Below are positions 9,230 to 18,124 of a stretch of 64,000 nucleotides of DNA, piece by piece; position 1 is the first letter of the stretch; each line of letters begins with the position of its first letter. Origin of the DNA: Lentisphaeria bacterium (GTDB lineage Bacteria > Verrucomicrobiota > Lentisphaeria > Oligosphaerales > Oligosphaeraceae). The position numbers and the translations under genes are program-made. The DNA is taken from NCBI GenBank assembly GCA_016288215.1, contig JAEEYQ010000031.1:90782-154781 (forward strand), read 5' to 3'. The notes under the pieces are model-generated. The model was given only the letters and a program-made list of their open reading frames with translations. It did no database searches and had not been told where the DNA came from.

Positions 9230-9880
9230 TTACAGCCCAAGCCCGCAGTCCAGACGGCAAACCGTGCTGTTGTCTTTGTCAAAGATGCCCATGTAACGGA
9301 AGAGGTCATGGGCAATTTTGAGATATCCCTCCGGTGTGGCATGCCCCAAACCATCGCTGGTGAGGTAGACCCGACCCGGATGCTCCATCCACAGCGAAAA
9401 GATGTCCAGCAGGCCGGTCTCCTTTTCCGCGGCGACTTTTTTCATGGCCTCCACGTACTGCGGCAGCGGGCGGTTCACGCCATACATCGGCGGCGGCGTG
9501 CAATACACCACGTAGCATCCGATGGCCTTGAAGCGGTCCGCCAAGGCCCGCAGTCCATCCATGTACGCATTCACGCCATCCGGCCCGGCGGCGCAGTCGT
9601 TTGTGCCATCCATAATAAAGGCGGCGTGCGGCTTAAAAGGCTCAGCGCGGAACGCAAAGTCATTGAGCAGGTTTCCGACCCGGAAGCCGCTGTATGCGCT
9701 GTTGAGGACCAGATCCTGCGAACGGCGCAATTCCCACACAATCCGCTCGCGGAAATGCTCCGCCCAGTCCCGCATGCCAAATGTGTGGTAGACGCCGGAG
9801 GCAATGCTGTCGCCATAGAACAGCCACCGCACCCCCGTGGACACCTTTGTCAATTCATTCAAAATCGAATTCACATCCAT
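9230..9880 (-). CDS. SGNH/GDSL-family hydrolase (tandem copy 1)
   Basis: 216 residues, the first of the three paralogs in transcription order. Block I is the classical YGDSI with Ser25, and block III is GTND. Block V reads SDGLGHATPEGY rather than DxxHP, so the catalytic Asp/His spacing is altered. The ATG at 9880 is preferred over TTG and GTG codons up to 9892. A recurrent AT-rich box at 9901-9930 lies directly upstream. Activity is likely esterase-like; the changed block V may alter specificity. Confidence 0.82.
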   Translation of the reverse strand: MDVNSILNELTKVSTGVRWLFYGDSIASGVYHTFGMRDWAEHFRERIVWELRRSQDLVLNSAYSGFRVGNLLNDFAFRAEPFKPHAAFIMDGTNDCAAGPDGVNAYMDGLRALADRFKAIGCYVVYCTPPPMYGVNRPLPQYVEAMKKVAAEKETGLLDIFSLWMEHPGRVYLTSDGLGHATPEGYLKIAHDLFRYMGIFDKDNSTVCRLDCGLGL

Positions 9881-9900
9881 TCGTTTCACCAATTACATCA

Positions 9901-9930
9901 CAAGTTATTGAATATCAATGACTTATAAAT
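9901..9930 (-). repeat. AT-rich near-palindromic box, copy 1
   Basis: On the minus strand this reads TAAGTCATTGATATTCAATA and continues with ACTT. It begins about 20 bp after the stop of the 9950-12382 gene and ends about 20 bp before the next start. Related boxes are at 30867, 33228, 37054 and 48006. It may act as promoter, processing site or mobile mini-repeat. Confidence 0.6.
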
Positions 9931-9949
9931 ACTCTTCCACACGCTTGCC

Positions 9950-12382
9950 TCATCGACGGGAAAGGGCGCAGATAGCCTCCGCAATCCGCTTCCGCCAAGC
10001 CTCCAGCTTGGTGAAGTCCGTCTCCCATTTGGTGGCCTTCCATCTGACTTTGTCCTTCTCCGCCTCATAGACGGGAGCGATGGCGTCGCAGGCCTCCTGA
10101 ATCAGCTGGAGGGCGGCCTTGCCCTCCGGCTGGTCACCATGCTTTTTGGCCAAGTCGTTGAGGAGATAGAGGTACTCGTAGTCATCCAGCGCATCCCGTG
10201 CCATCGCAAGTCGTTGGGACGGAATGGGATGGCGCTTTTCATCCGGATAGACCATCGTGCCGGAGCCGCAGATGACCCGCCCGTTGGGATAGTCATAGCG
10301 GGGCACCTGCATGTGCATGGGACTGTCCCACTTGTAGGTGATGTTCCAATAGAGCAGCCCCGTGATGCCGTATTTCCATTGGATGAAGCCCAGGACCCGA
10401 CTGTCCATGTACGTGCGGTCCAAGATGAAATGCCAATTGGGATACCATTCCAGCTTCTGGCCGGCGGCGACGGCCTCCTTCAGCTTGTCGACGACGAACA
10501 TGCCCAGGCACCAGATGTCAATCTCCGACGGCTCCATTTCGGTCATCGGCCATTTGGTCACCATGATTTTCAGGTCGGGCACGGTCTCCCGAATCAGGTG
10601 GGAGAAGTCCGCACAGAGGGCGAAATCGCCTTTCGACCACGGCTCGTCCACCAATGCGATGCGCATGTATTTCATCCAGCCCTTCTCCCGCAGGTGGGCG
10701 GCCATCTTGCGCAGATAGGCGCCGAAGACCTTCTTGAACTCCTCTGACAGCTTGCCCTCCTCGCTGGAGATGGGAATCCCGAACCATTTGTCCTTCACCG
10801 CATTGGCCGCCTTCGGCATGCGATAGAAGTTCCACGCGGGGAAATAGAACAAGGTAAAGCCATGCTTCAGAGCCAGTTCCACATCTTTGTCATAGGCGTC
10901 CGTGTTGAACTGCGGCTCGCCGTTTTCGTCCACTTTCACGGTCACATCGACGAACAGCGGCGCCATGGTGGCATGGTACCTCTCGCAGAAGGCATAGGTC
11001 GCCTCATGGTCATCGCCCCCCATAAAGGCGGGCTGGACCACGGCCGTGTTGTCGGTGTGGGTGATTTGGGGCAGCTGGAAATCCCACACTTCCACCTCAA
11101 TGGGAAGCACTTGGCTGAAGCCGCCGTCCGCCGTGATCCGCAGACTGCCGCGGTAGCGGCCGGGAGCCGAGTCCGCCGTGCTGCTGACGGTCAGCCACGC
11201 CGCGCGGCTTTCCTGCTCGGGAATCTCCTCCCATGGCTGGAAGAGCGTCAGCTTGTCTGGATAGTGGCCGGGCTTCGCGTCGTTGGGCTTGTCAAACTGC
11301 GTGGCGGCCTCCCCAAAGACCAAGCCATCCATGCGTCCCGTGATGCTGGTGCGGACCACGGACACATAGTCCACTCGCCGCAGCTCCGTCTCCAACGTCT
11401 GTCCGTCTTTCGTAAGTTGCGTATCCACAGCAACTTGCACATTTTTCAGCGGCTGCTTTGCGGAAATGACCAGCTGGAAGGACTCCGACTCGTTGCGGGC
11501 CAGCCAGGCGACCGGACTTTCATCCGTTCCCGTCACCTCGGGCATGTCCCCCTTGAAGGTCTTGTCGATGGCGGAGCGGGTCCAGGCGACCAGACTCTCC
11601 GACTGGAAGCGGGCGGCGGTCTTCACCACACTCCCCAGTTTTGGGAATCTAACCGAAAAGGGACCGTCCACGATTTCAAGATGGCGTCCATTGCCGGAGG
11701 AGTCCTTTCCAAGCTGCTCCGCGTCATCCATAAGATACAGGGCCTTAGCGCCTTCCGCAAATTGACCGTCCTTCACGGCGGCCACTTCCGCCGCCGTCAG
11801 CGGCCGCTCGTAGATGACCAGGTCATCCATCTCGAAAACCTGGCTGGTGGCGCCGGAAGCCACGCCGATCCGACCAGAGCTCTTGTCGCCGCAGAAGGGT
11901 TTTCCCTTCATGTTGGGATAGCGTTCCCAAAAATCGTCCTGAGCGACGTTTTTGCCGTCCACATAGAGAGTGGAGATGCCCGTGGCTCCGTCATAGGTCA
12001 GGGCCAGGTGGAACCACGTCTTCAGCGGCAATCTGTAACCTGTTGGCGCCCAAAGCAGATGATAGTCGGCGACAATGCTGGTTTCACCGTTCAACGTGAA
12101 GTACATGCCGGCGTCGATTCCCTTTGTGCGCTTCATGACGCAAAGGGGGCCAATCCCCTGCACCAAAATCCCCTCATGGAACCATTCGTTGGTCTTGACC
12201 CAGAAGGCCACCGTCACCCCTTTGGTGAAGTCAAAGGCGCCTTCGGCCTTCTCCCGCAAATAGAAGTTCTTGGGATCGATGTTGCAGGCCATGCCATGGA
12301 CCCCCGGCGTCTGAGCCGACTCCGCAAACGCCATGACCCCACTGACCGCACATGCCATGAATAATGTGGACAGCAATTTCAC
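9950..12382 (-). CDS. Secreted LamG-DUF4091 glycoside hydrolase-like protein
   Basis: 810 residues, with a GTG start at 12382 that has GAAAGG upstream. A signal peptide (MKLLSTLFMACAVSGVMAFA) is followed by a concanavalin-like LamG domain (about residues 30-230, with the typical DLVIYERPLTAAEV ending). A beta-rich linker and a TIM-barrel/DUF4091 region follow (PSQRLAMARDALDDYEYLYLL). The Asp-Glu pair D579-E580 in LVDEPW matches the catalytic pair of GH123 relatives. The LamG domain probably binds the polysaccharide. Three SGNH hydrolases follow on the same strand, suggesting one unit that cleaves and deacylates a decorated glycan. Confidence 0.85.
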   Translation of the reverse strand: MKLLSTLFMACAVSGVMAFAESAQTPGVHGMACNIDPKNFYLREKAEGAFDFTKGVTVAFWVKTNEWFHEGILVQGIGPLCVMKRTKGIDAGMYFTLNGETSIVADYHLLWAPTGYRLPLKTWFHLALTYDGATGISTLYVDGKNVAQDDFWERYPNMKGKPFCGDKSSGRIGVASGATSQVFEMDDLVIYERPLTAAEVAAVKDGQFAEGAKALYLMDDAEQLGKDSSGNGRHLEIVDGPFSVRFPKLGSVVKTAARFQSESLVAWTRSAIDKTFKGDMPEVTGTDESPVAWLARNESESFQLVISAKQPLKNVQVAVDTQLTKDGQTLETELRRVDYVSVVRTSITGRMDGLVFGEAATQFDKPNDAKPGHYPDKLTLFQPWEEIPEQESRAAWLTVSSTADSAPGRYRGSLRITADGGFSQVLPIEVEVWDFQLPQITHTDNTAVVQPAFMGGDDHEATYAFCERYHATMAPLFVDVTVKVDENGEPQFNTDAYDKDVELALKHGFTLFYFPAWNFYRMPKAANAVKDKWFGIPISSEEGKLSEEFKKVFGAYLRKMAAHLREKGWMKYMRIALVDEPWSKGDFALCADFSHLIRETVPDLKIMVTKWPMTEMEPSEIDIWCLGMFVVDKLKEAVAAGQKLEWYPNWHFILDRTYMDSRVLGFIQWKYGITGLLYWNITYKWDSPMHMQVPRYDYPNGRVICGSGTMVYPDEKRHPIPSQRLAMARDALDDYEYLYLLNDLAKKHGDQPEGKAALQLIQEACDAIAPVYEAEKDKVRWKATKWETDFTKLEAWRKRIAEAICALSRR

Positions 12383-12410
12383 CTTTGACCGCCTTTCATC
12401 TGTCGATTTC

Positions 12411-12440
12411 TTATACCATATATATAATAGGAATATATAG
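12411..12440 (-). promoter_or_regulatory. TA-rich promoter for the 12382 gene
   Basis: On the minus strand CTATTATATATATGGTATAAG lies 29-50 bp upstream of the GTG start and contains TATTAT and TATAAG -10-like cores. It mirrors the sequence upstream of the DUF4091 gene at 4432. No clear -35 is seen. Confidence 0.4.
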
Positions 12441-12478
12441 AACCAAAGCGGAGGCCATGCCAGCCGCCGTCTGTTTTC

Positions 12479-14965
12479 TCAAGGGGCGTTTTCTCCCGTC
12501 AGCAGCTCCTGAATGTCTTGGTCTCCGCTGGCCTCCGCCGCCCAGGCGGGATAGCGCTTCTCCAGTTCCTGCCACGACATGCGCGCGTCGTTCGGCCGCC
12601 CCATGGCCATGAAGATTCGCACGGAGAGCAGCAGGGTCTTGGGGGAATACACATCGTCCTCCATCAGCACGAAGCAGCGGGTCGCATAGGAAAGAGCCTC
12701 TTTCGGATTGTCCTTGTGCAGGATGTTCGCCAAAACCCAAAGAGCCCGTGCCGTGTCCCGTCCCCCGCCGTCCGACTCCTTCAGCGCCTTCTCCGCGTTG
12801 CGGAGCGCCAAATCCGTCTTGCCAATCTGCATCTGCACTTCCGCCAGCTGGGAGAAGATTTCGGCGGCTCCAATGACCTTCCGCAATTCCTCCTGCTGCT
12901 TTTCGGCGGTCAATTCCATCAGCAGGGCCTCCGCCTCTCCATAGGCGCCGCGGGCTCCAAGGGCCTGGGCCAGCCGGATGGTCGCGCGGAAACGCGCCTG
13001 CGGCGTCTCCCCCTTCTCCCGCAACAGCCGCCAAAGCTTCTCCGCCCGCTGTGGCTCGCTGATGGCGTTCAGCGTCTCTCCCAATTGCAGCAACACATTG
13101 CCGCTGACCAAGCTAAGAATCTTCTCCGGCGGCGATTGTAGAATATGGTCAAAGATGGCCACCGCCTCCTTGTTCGCCCCTTTCTTCAGCAGCATGCGCC
13201 CCAACATCCCCTCCAACTGCAATTTCAGGTCATCGGAAAGGCCGGACACCGTCAACGTCTGCCGCAAACAGTCAATGGCCTCGTCCAGCTGGTTCAATTG
13301 GAATAGATAGACGGATTTCTTCAGCCGGACTTTGGCCAGCTCCTCTCCCGTGCACAATTTCTCCAGCTCGACGGCGTAGTCGCAGGCTTTGGCGAAATTG
13401 CTCTCTGAGGCGAAGAGTTCCATGAGCTGGATGGTGGCCTCCTTCACGGCGGAGGTGTCGTTGCGGAAACGTCCCAACACGGTCTCATAGTCCGCCTTGG
13501 CCTCGTCCACATGACCTGCCTGACATTCGCCGGCGGCGGCCAACATGCAGTACCGCGCGGCGTCCTTCACGTCGGGCAGCTTCACCAGATTCCGCCACAC
13601 CGCGGACATTTCGTGCCACCGCTCCTGCCGCTGCAGTAACTCCGCCAGACAGGTGGACGCGAAGACGAAATTCTCCACGTCCCCATGAAAGAAGTCCACC
13701 GCGCCCTGAAAGGCCTTCTCCGCCTCCGGCAGCCGCTTCAGCTCCATGTTCGCCTTGCCCAGCCAGATACAGACATGCCCCTTCTCCTGCGCTTTGGGAT
13801 AGGCGGCAATGAAGGACTCCGCCATTTCCGGCACCGCCTCGAACTGGCGACTGGCGAAAAGGCATTGGATGCTGTAGACATGGGCCAACCGACGCATATC
13901 CTCCCCCGTCTCCGGATTGTCCATGACCTTGCGGTAGAAAGGCACGGCATCCCCATGGCGGCCCGCCTCCTGAAGGCACCGCGCCTCCTTGAAGGCGAAA
14001 TCATACCCCGTCTCATCGCCGTAGCGACGGCGCCATTCCACGAGCAGCTCCAAGGCGCGGGCGTGATTTGACGCATTGTAGTTCAGCTCAATCCGACGTT
14101 TCCGCGCCTCCTTGTTGAACTTGCCATCCGGATACAGAGCCACATAGCGGTCAAAGGCCTCCAGCGCCTCCGGATACTGCTTTCGGGCCAACTGGTTCTC
14201 CCCCGCCAGATACCACGCGTACTCCCGTATCGCCTCCGGAACCTGCTCCTCCACGCACAGCCGCTGCAGATACATCGCCGCTTCATCATAATGGGCACTC
14301 CGTTCATAGGCGCTGGCCAGACGGTAGGCGGCGTTGACGCGGAAGATATACGCCCCGTCAAAGGGCTTCTCCGCCAATTTGCGGAAGCATTCCAGCGCCT
14401 CGGCCGGCTTCCGCAGGGAAAGCAGACATTCCCCCAAATAGTAGGTCGCCTGTTCCTGACGCCTCACATCCGCAGAGGCGGTCAGGGTCTTATAGCACTC
14501 CGCCGCCTTCTCCATCAGCTTCGCCTCAAAGAAGGTATTTGCCTCCAGCAGACGGATTTCGTCCAATTTCTCATAGTTGGGGTACTTGTTTTTGAACGTG
14601 TCGATGGCCTGCAGCATCTCCGGCTTCTTCCCCTGCTCCCGATAGCAGTCCAAAAGCAGCAGCTCAATCTGCTGAATCCTGCGGTCTCCGGGGAACTTCT
14701 TCAGAAACAGCTCCAGCTGAGGCTCCGCCAAATCATAGAAACGGCGGTTATACAGTCCCACGGCATGGGCATACAGAGCCTGAGGGTCGGCAAGCTGCTC
14801 CTGCGCCCCCGCGACCATCGTATTCTCCTGAGGCGCAACGGATTGTGTAACTCTTTGTCCCCCAGCATTTTGCGTGTTCTCCTGGGCGTTGGCCACCATG
14901 GCCAGCAGCCCTGCCGACACCGCCAACGCTCTCCCTTGCCTGAATATGTCATGCCATTTCGCCAT
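12479..14965 (-). CDS. Exported TPR-repeat protein
   Basis: 828 residues. The start used (MAKWHDIFRQGRALAVSAG) gives a signal peptide ending near ANAQ. The rest is almost entirely helical TPR-like repeats of about 34-36 residues (e.g. LEAFDRYVALYPDGKFNKEA, YYLGECLLSLRKPAEALECF), resembling BamD/YbgF/TolA-linked periplasmic scaffolds. It ends in an acidic tail. It probably organises an envelope complex; large TPR proteins often accompany ExbB/ExbD in this group, but no direct link is shown here. There is no enzymatic motif. Confidence 0.8.
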   Translation of the reverse strand: MAKWHDIFRQGRALAVSAGLLAMVANAQENTQNAGGQRVTQSVAPQENTMVAGAQEQLADPQALYAHAVGLYNRRFYDLAEPQLELFLKKFPGDRRIQQIELLLLDCYREQGKKPEMLQAIDTFKNKYPNYEKLDEIRLLEANTFFEAKLMEKAAECYKTLTASADVRRQEQATYYLGECLLSLRKPAEALECFRKLAEKPFDGAYIFRVNAAYRLASAYERSAHYDEAAMYLQRLCVEEQVPEAIREYAWYLAGENQLARKQYPEALEAFDRYVALYPDGKFNKEARKRRIELNYNASNHARALELLVEWRRRYGDETGYDFAFKEARCLQEAGRHGDAVPFYRKVMDNPETGEDMRRLAHVYSIQCLFASRQFEAVPEMAESFIAAYPKAQEKGHVCIWLGKANMELKRLPEAEKAFQGAVDFFHGDVENFVFASTCLAELLQRQERWHEMSAVWRNLVKLPDVKDAARYCMLAAAGECQAGHVDEAKADYETVLGRFRNDTSAVKEATIQLMELFASESNFAKACDYAVELEKLCTGEELAKVRLKKSVYLFQLNQLDEAIDCLRQTLTVSGLSDDLKLQLEGMLGRMLLKKGANKEAVAIFDHILQSPPEKILSLVSGNVLLQLGETLNAISEPQRAEKLWRLLREKGETPQARFRATIRLAQALGARGAYGEAEALLMELTAEKQQEELRKVIGAAEIFSQLAEVQMQIGKTDLALRNAEKALKESDGGGRDTARALWVLANILHKDNPKEALSYATRCFVLMEDDVYSPKTLLLSVRIFMAMGRPNDARMSWQELEKRYPAWAAEASGDQDIQELLTGENAP

Positions 14966-15124
14966 GATCAGCCATCTGCCTGTTGTTAGGGTTCGTGTCC
15001 TCTGCCTCAATTCCCATCCGCGTCACCCATGGAAAAATTAGCACGATTTTCCTGTTTTTCAACTCAACGAACAAGAGGCAAGGGAAATTTGCCCACTCCC
15101 CTTGCATTCCCCCCGCCTCTTGTC

Positions 15125-15310
15125 ACTTTTCACTCTTCACTTTTCACTTTTCACTTTTCACTTTTCACTCTTCACTCTTCACTTTTCACTTTTCACTTTT
15201 CACTCTTCACTCTTCACTCTTCACTTTTCACTCTTCACTTTTCACTCTTCACTCTTCAATCTTCACTTTTCACCTCCACGCCCCACGTCCCGCGTCCCAC
15301 GTCCCGCGGG
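15125..15310. repeat. Heptanucleotide tracts: about 21 units TTTTCAC/TCTTCAC, then CCACGTC-type units
   Basis: From 15125 to about 15273 the sequence is an almost unbroken array of 7-mers alternating between TTTTCAC and TCTTCAC. It then switches to 7-mers of the CCACGTC/CCGCGTC type to about 15310. Three reading frames stay open only because the period is not a multiple of three and contains no stop. Confidence 0.85.
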
Positions 15311-15402
15311 ACGGAAAAACGATGGTGCCTATGGGGCATTTCCTCTGATGCGCACTATATTAGAATTGGTTTCCTCAGGACAAATAAACCAAGACAAATC
15401 GC

Positions 15403-15423
15403 TAATTACGAATTGCCAATTAC
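15403..15423. repeat. Short heptamer run TAATTAC/GAATTGC/CAATTAC
   Basis: Three adjacent 7-mers sit immediately before the AGGAG ribosome site of the 15436 gene. They resemble the runs at 25881 and 44473. Confidence 0.55.
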
Positions 15424-15435
15424 TTAGGAGATGCC

Positions 15436-17157
15436 ATGACATACGGACGGGATCCGAACAAAAAGCCGCTTCTGGTCGCCACTACCATTGACTATCTGGA
15501 CTACGTGTGGATTTACGAGGGGACGGAGGATCATTATCCGCTGGAGGAGTACGAAAAGGTCATCCGGGAGCTCGGGGAAAACGGCATCGGGAAGATTTAT
15601 TTGCGTGTAAATGTCTGCGGAAGAACGCATTATCCATCGACTGTAACCGAACGGTATGGCGAGAATGGCGGCATCCACTGGGGGGCCGAAACCGAAGCGG
15701 AGCGGCTGGTGGAAAGCTATCGCCATTACGACCCCTGCACGGAGACCATCCGATTGGGGCATCAATACGGCATGGAAGTCTGGGCATGGGAAAGTCTCTT
15801 CGACGATGCGGCCAACGTCGTTGCCGAGCCCACGAACCCCCGCTACAAAGAAGCGTATAAACGTCTACGCGGCATGCCTTTGCTGGATCCGTGGTATCTG
15901 GACAACTGGGACGCCTGGGCCCTTGAGGACTCCTCCGACCTCATCTCCGAAGAGCAGGCGGCGGCGATGACGGCATCGGCGGAGGGAAAGACCATCGGTA
16001 AAATCGTCATGGTCAACCCCGAAGAGACCTTCCGGCTCAGCCCGTCCATTCTTGTAAATCACGATAATCTGCGGATTTACGTCAGCGATGACAATGTGAC
16101 GTTCCGCCTCTATGATGAACCCTTCGCACTGACGGCCGATGATGTGGATGGGAAGCACCACCGTCTGGTCCTCTCGGACTTGAAAATCACGTCCAAATAC
16201 GTGAAGCTGTGCTGTTTGGACCATGACCGAGATGATGGTTCCATGGTCATCGACCAATACCATGGTCATCATGACATCTATGACCTGGAGGGCAGTCCCC
16301 TGCCCTCCGCCTGGACGTGGGGAGATGGCGATCTTGAGTATAACCCATTGGATTTCAATAGGATACAGAATCGCGCCACATGGGATAGCCGAAAACTCCA
16401 TGTGGGATTCATGCGGGGCGTCGTCTGCACCATGCCCCCCGAATACCACAAAGGGCTGGCGGAATTCTGCGTGCCGAAGACCATGGAGCACAAGGTGGCC
16501 CGTTTCGCCGAACTGGCGAAATATCCCTTTGACGGCTTCAACTTCAATCTCCGAAGCCACAACTGGAGCTATTTCGGCAAAAACGAACGCTATGGATTCA
16601 ATCCGGAGGTGGTGGCCCGTTTCGAGGCCCGCTTCGGCCGCCCCTTCCGCCATACGTCGCAGGATGTGGAAGGGCTCTTTCAGGTTCGCGGAGAGGCCAT
16701 TGCGGAGTTCTTCAGGCGCTGCAAAGCCGAAACCGACGGCCGCCCCATCTATTTGGGCGGACTCCTGCCCCTTGAAATGAAGGACGATCCGAACTTCTGG
16801 ATGCCCTACGGTCCCATCCCATGGCTCTACAAACAGTATTTCGCCGACGGCTCCATCGATGGTGTCATCATGGCGGCGGCCGGCGGCTACGGGTTCCATG
16901 GCGGGGACTTCTCCAGCTTCTTCACGCCGGAGATCACCGGCGGCAAAACCATCAAACTGGGTACCTTCCGCGAAATGATGTGCCGACCGGACAACTATGA
17001 CTTCGCCGCCGACATGGAGGCCCTGCTGAACAGCAACTTAGACGAAGTTGAACTGTATGAGTCCATGATTCTGACGAAGAACCCGAAATCCTTTGACTTC
17101 ATCCGCGGGACGGCAAAGCCCGGAGAGAAACTGGTCTTCGCATGGAGTCACATGTGA
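15436..17157 (+). CDS. Cytoplasmic TIM-barrel glycoside hydrolase-like protein, family not identified
   Basis: 573 residues with AGGAG 6 bp before the ATG and no signal peptide. The N-terminal part (YLDYVWIYEGTEDHYPLEEY, then a barrel strand KIYLRVNVCGR) and the C-terminal part (PFDGFNFNLRSHNW, RFEARFGRPF) look like a split (beta/alpha)8 barrel of glycosidase type. About residues 180-290 form an inserted beta-sandwich-like domain (FRLSPSILVNHDNLRIYVSDD). I cannot assign a CAZy family or catalytic residues confidently. The setting among glycan-degradation genes supports an intracellular sugar-processing role, as inference only. Confidence 0.6.
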   Translation: MTYGRDPNKKPLLVATTIDYLDYVWIYEGTEDHYPLEEYEKVIRELGENGIGKIYLRVNVCGRTHYPSTVTERYGENGGIHWGAETEAERLVESYRHYDPCTETIRLGHQYGMEVWAWESLFDDAANVVAEPTNPRYKEAYKRLRGMPLLDPWYLDNWDAWALEDSSDLISEEQAAAMTASAEGKTIGKIVMVNPEETFRLSPSILVNHDNLRIYVSDDNVTFRLYDEPFALTADDVDGKHHRLVLSDLKITSKYVKLCCLDHDRDDGSMVIDQYHGHHDIYDLEGSPLPSAWTWGDGDLEYNPLDFNRIQNRATWDSRKLHVGFMRGVVCTMPPEYHKGLAEFCVPKTMEHKVARFAELAKYPFDGFNFNLRSHNWSYFGKNERYGFNPEVVARFEARFGRPFRHTSQDVEGLFQVRGEAIAEFFRRCKAETDGRPIYLGGLLPLEMKDDPNFWMPYGPIPWLYKQYFADGSIDGVIMAAAGGYGFHGGDFSSFFTPEITGGKTIKLGTFREMMCRPDNYDFAADMEALLNSNLDEVELYESMILTKNPKSFDFIRGTAKPGEKLVFAWSHM

Positions 17158-17208
17158 ATTGGCTCAACAAGTTGAGCCATATGAATCCCAAAGATGCATA
17201 ATAATTAA

Positions 17209-17245
17209 GGGCATGAGGGGGAAAACTCACAAAACCCTCATGCCC
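17209..17245. terminator. Terminator hairpin between convergent genes
   Basis: GGGCATGAGGG and CCCTCATGCCC form a perfect 11-bp stem around a 15-nt loop. For the minus strand it is followed by TTAATTATTA, so it suits the exbD copy ending at 17289. A second hairpin, TGGCTCAA-CAAG-TTGAGCCA (17160-17179), lies just after the plus-strand stop at 17157. Confidence 0.65.
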
Positions 17246-17288
17246 AACAATTTATGTCTTGCATCCTGTTGCAGTTGAATCAATGCGC

Positions 17289-17714
17289 CTAAGGCGCCGT
17301 GCCCTCAGAGGGGATGGAGGCGAAGGCCACATTGCTGATTCCGACGTGGGTGCAGATGTCCAAAATCTTCATGACATCCTGATGCCGCGTCTCTTTGTCG
17401 GCGCGGATGATGACGGGATAGTCCACAAAGGCGTCCGCCACCTGCGACAGCAGGGTTTCTAGCCGTTCCGCGCTCATCTCCTGGCTGTTGAGGAAAATGA
17501 CGCCCGCCTTGTCCACGTTGATGATGACCTCGCGGCGCTCCCGCTGCGACTTGACGCCGTTGTCCGCGCTCGGCACATTGATCTCCAGCTTGTTCTCCCA
17601 CTGGGCGAAGATGGTCGCCGCCATGAAGTGGATAAGCAGAATGAAGACAATGTCCAGCATGGGGGCCATCTGGAAGCCGGGAGATGTCTTGTTGACCTGT
17701 CGTTTGAAGTTCAT
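17289..17714 (-). CDS. exbD: ExbD/TolR biopolymer transport protein (copy A, in the partial duplication)
   Basis: 141 residues: a short cytoplasmic N-terminus, one membrane helix (APMLDIVFILLIHFMAATIFA) with the essential membrane Asp in LDIVF, and a periplasmic TolR-like domain. With ExbB it would use the proton gradient to drive TonB-dependent uptake. It differs from copy B at 26378 by only three residues (K9E, S137T, T139A), and the DNA is nearly identical, so the duplication is recent or maintained by gene conversion. GAAAGGG lies 7 bp before the ATG. Its upstream partner is truncated, so expression is uncertain. Confidence 0.88.
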   Translation of the reverse strand: MNFKRQVNKTSPGFQMAPMLDIVFILLIHFMAATIFAQWENKLEINVPSADNGVKSQRERREVIINVDKAGVIFLNSQEMSAERLETLLSQVADAFVDYPVIIRADKETRHQDVMKILDICTHVGISNVAFASIPSEGTAP

Positions 17715-17735
17715 AAGTGCCCTTTCAGGAACAGG

Positions 17736-18095
17736 TTATTTCTTCAGGCCGGTCATCCGGCGAAGGACGGAGCCGCATTCGCTCTCCATGTTGCCCAACA
17801 GCTTCATCAGCCGTCCGCGCAGGATGTCATAGGCGGCCATGGAGAAGATGCCGACGATCAGCCCGCCGAAGGTGGTGTACATGGCCTGCGCGACACCGTT
17901 GGCCAACGCATCCGCCTTATTGATGATGCTCAGGCCGCTTTCCAGCCCGCCAAAGGACACCATCATGCCCCAAACCGTGCCCAGCAGACCAACCATGGGG
18001 GAAATCACGCCCACGTCCATTAAATACTGCAGCCGCTGCCAGCTCCAGCCGGATGGCTGGTGGAGCTTCCAAGGCAACGACTTAGCCTGCGACAT
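17736..18095 (-). pseudogene. 5'-truncated exbB/tolQ copy
   Basis: The last 101 residues (from WQRLQYLMDVG to MTGLKK) match the C-terminus of the complete ExbB at 26825-27598 exactly. The signal segment, the first membrane helix and the cytoplasmic domain are missing. Identity stops abruptly at 18042; beyond it an unrelated 18-residue stretch (MSQAKSLPWKLHQPSGWS) opens the frame. The breakpoint sits in an imperfect inverted repeat (about 18041-18067). Two membrane helices remain, so a mini-protein is possible, but a remnant of segmental duplication is more likely. Confidence 0.8.
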
Positions 18096-18124
18096 CTTGG
18101 GAAACTAACCGTTCGCGATTGGCA

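Larger units (their letters stand above)
14966..15435. other. 470-bp divergent intergenic region rich in heptamer repeats
   Basis: It separates the TPR gene from the plus-strand gene at 15436. It holds the TYTTCAC tract and a CGTCCCR tract (15125-15310), a short AATTRC-type 7-mer run (15403-15423) and a CTATATT -10-like element near 15355. No coding sequence is supported. Confidence 0.7.

Noticed and set aside
15029..15427. Three overlapping frames rich in FHSSLFT repeats
   Set aside because: They stay open only because the 7-mer tract contains no stop codon; there is no start signal or protein-like composition.
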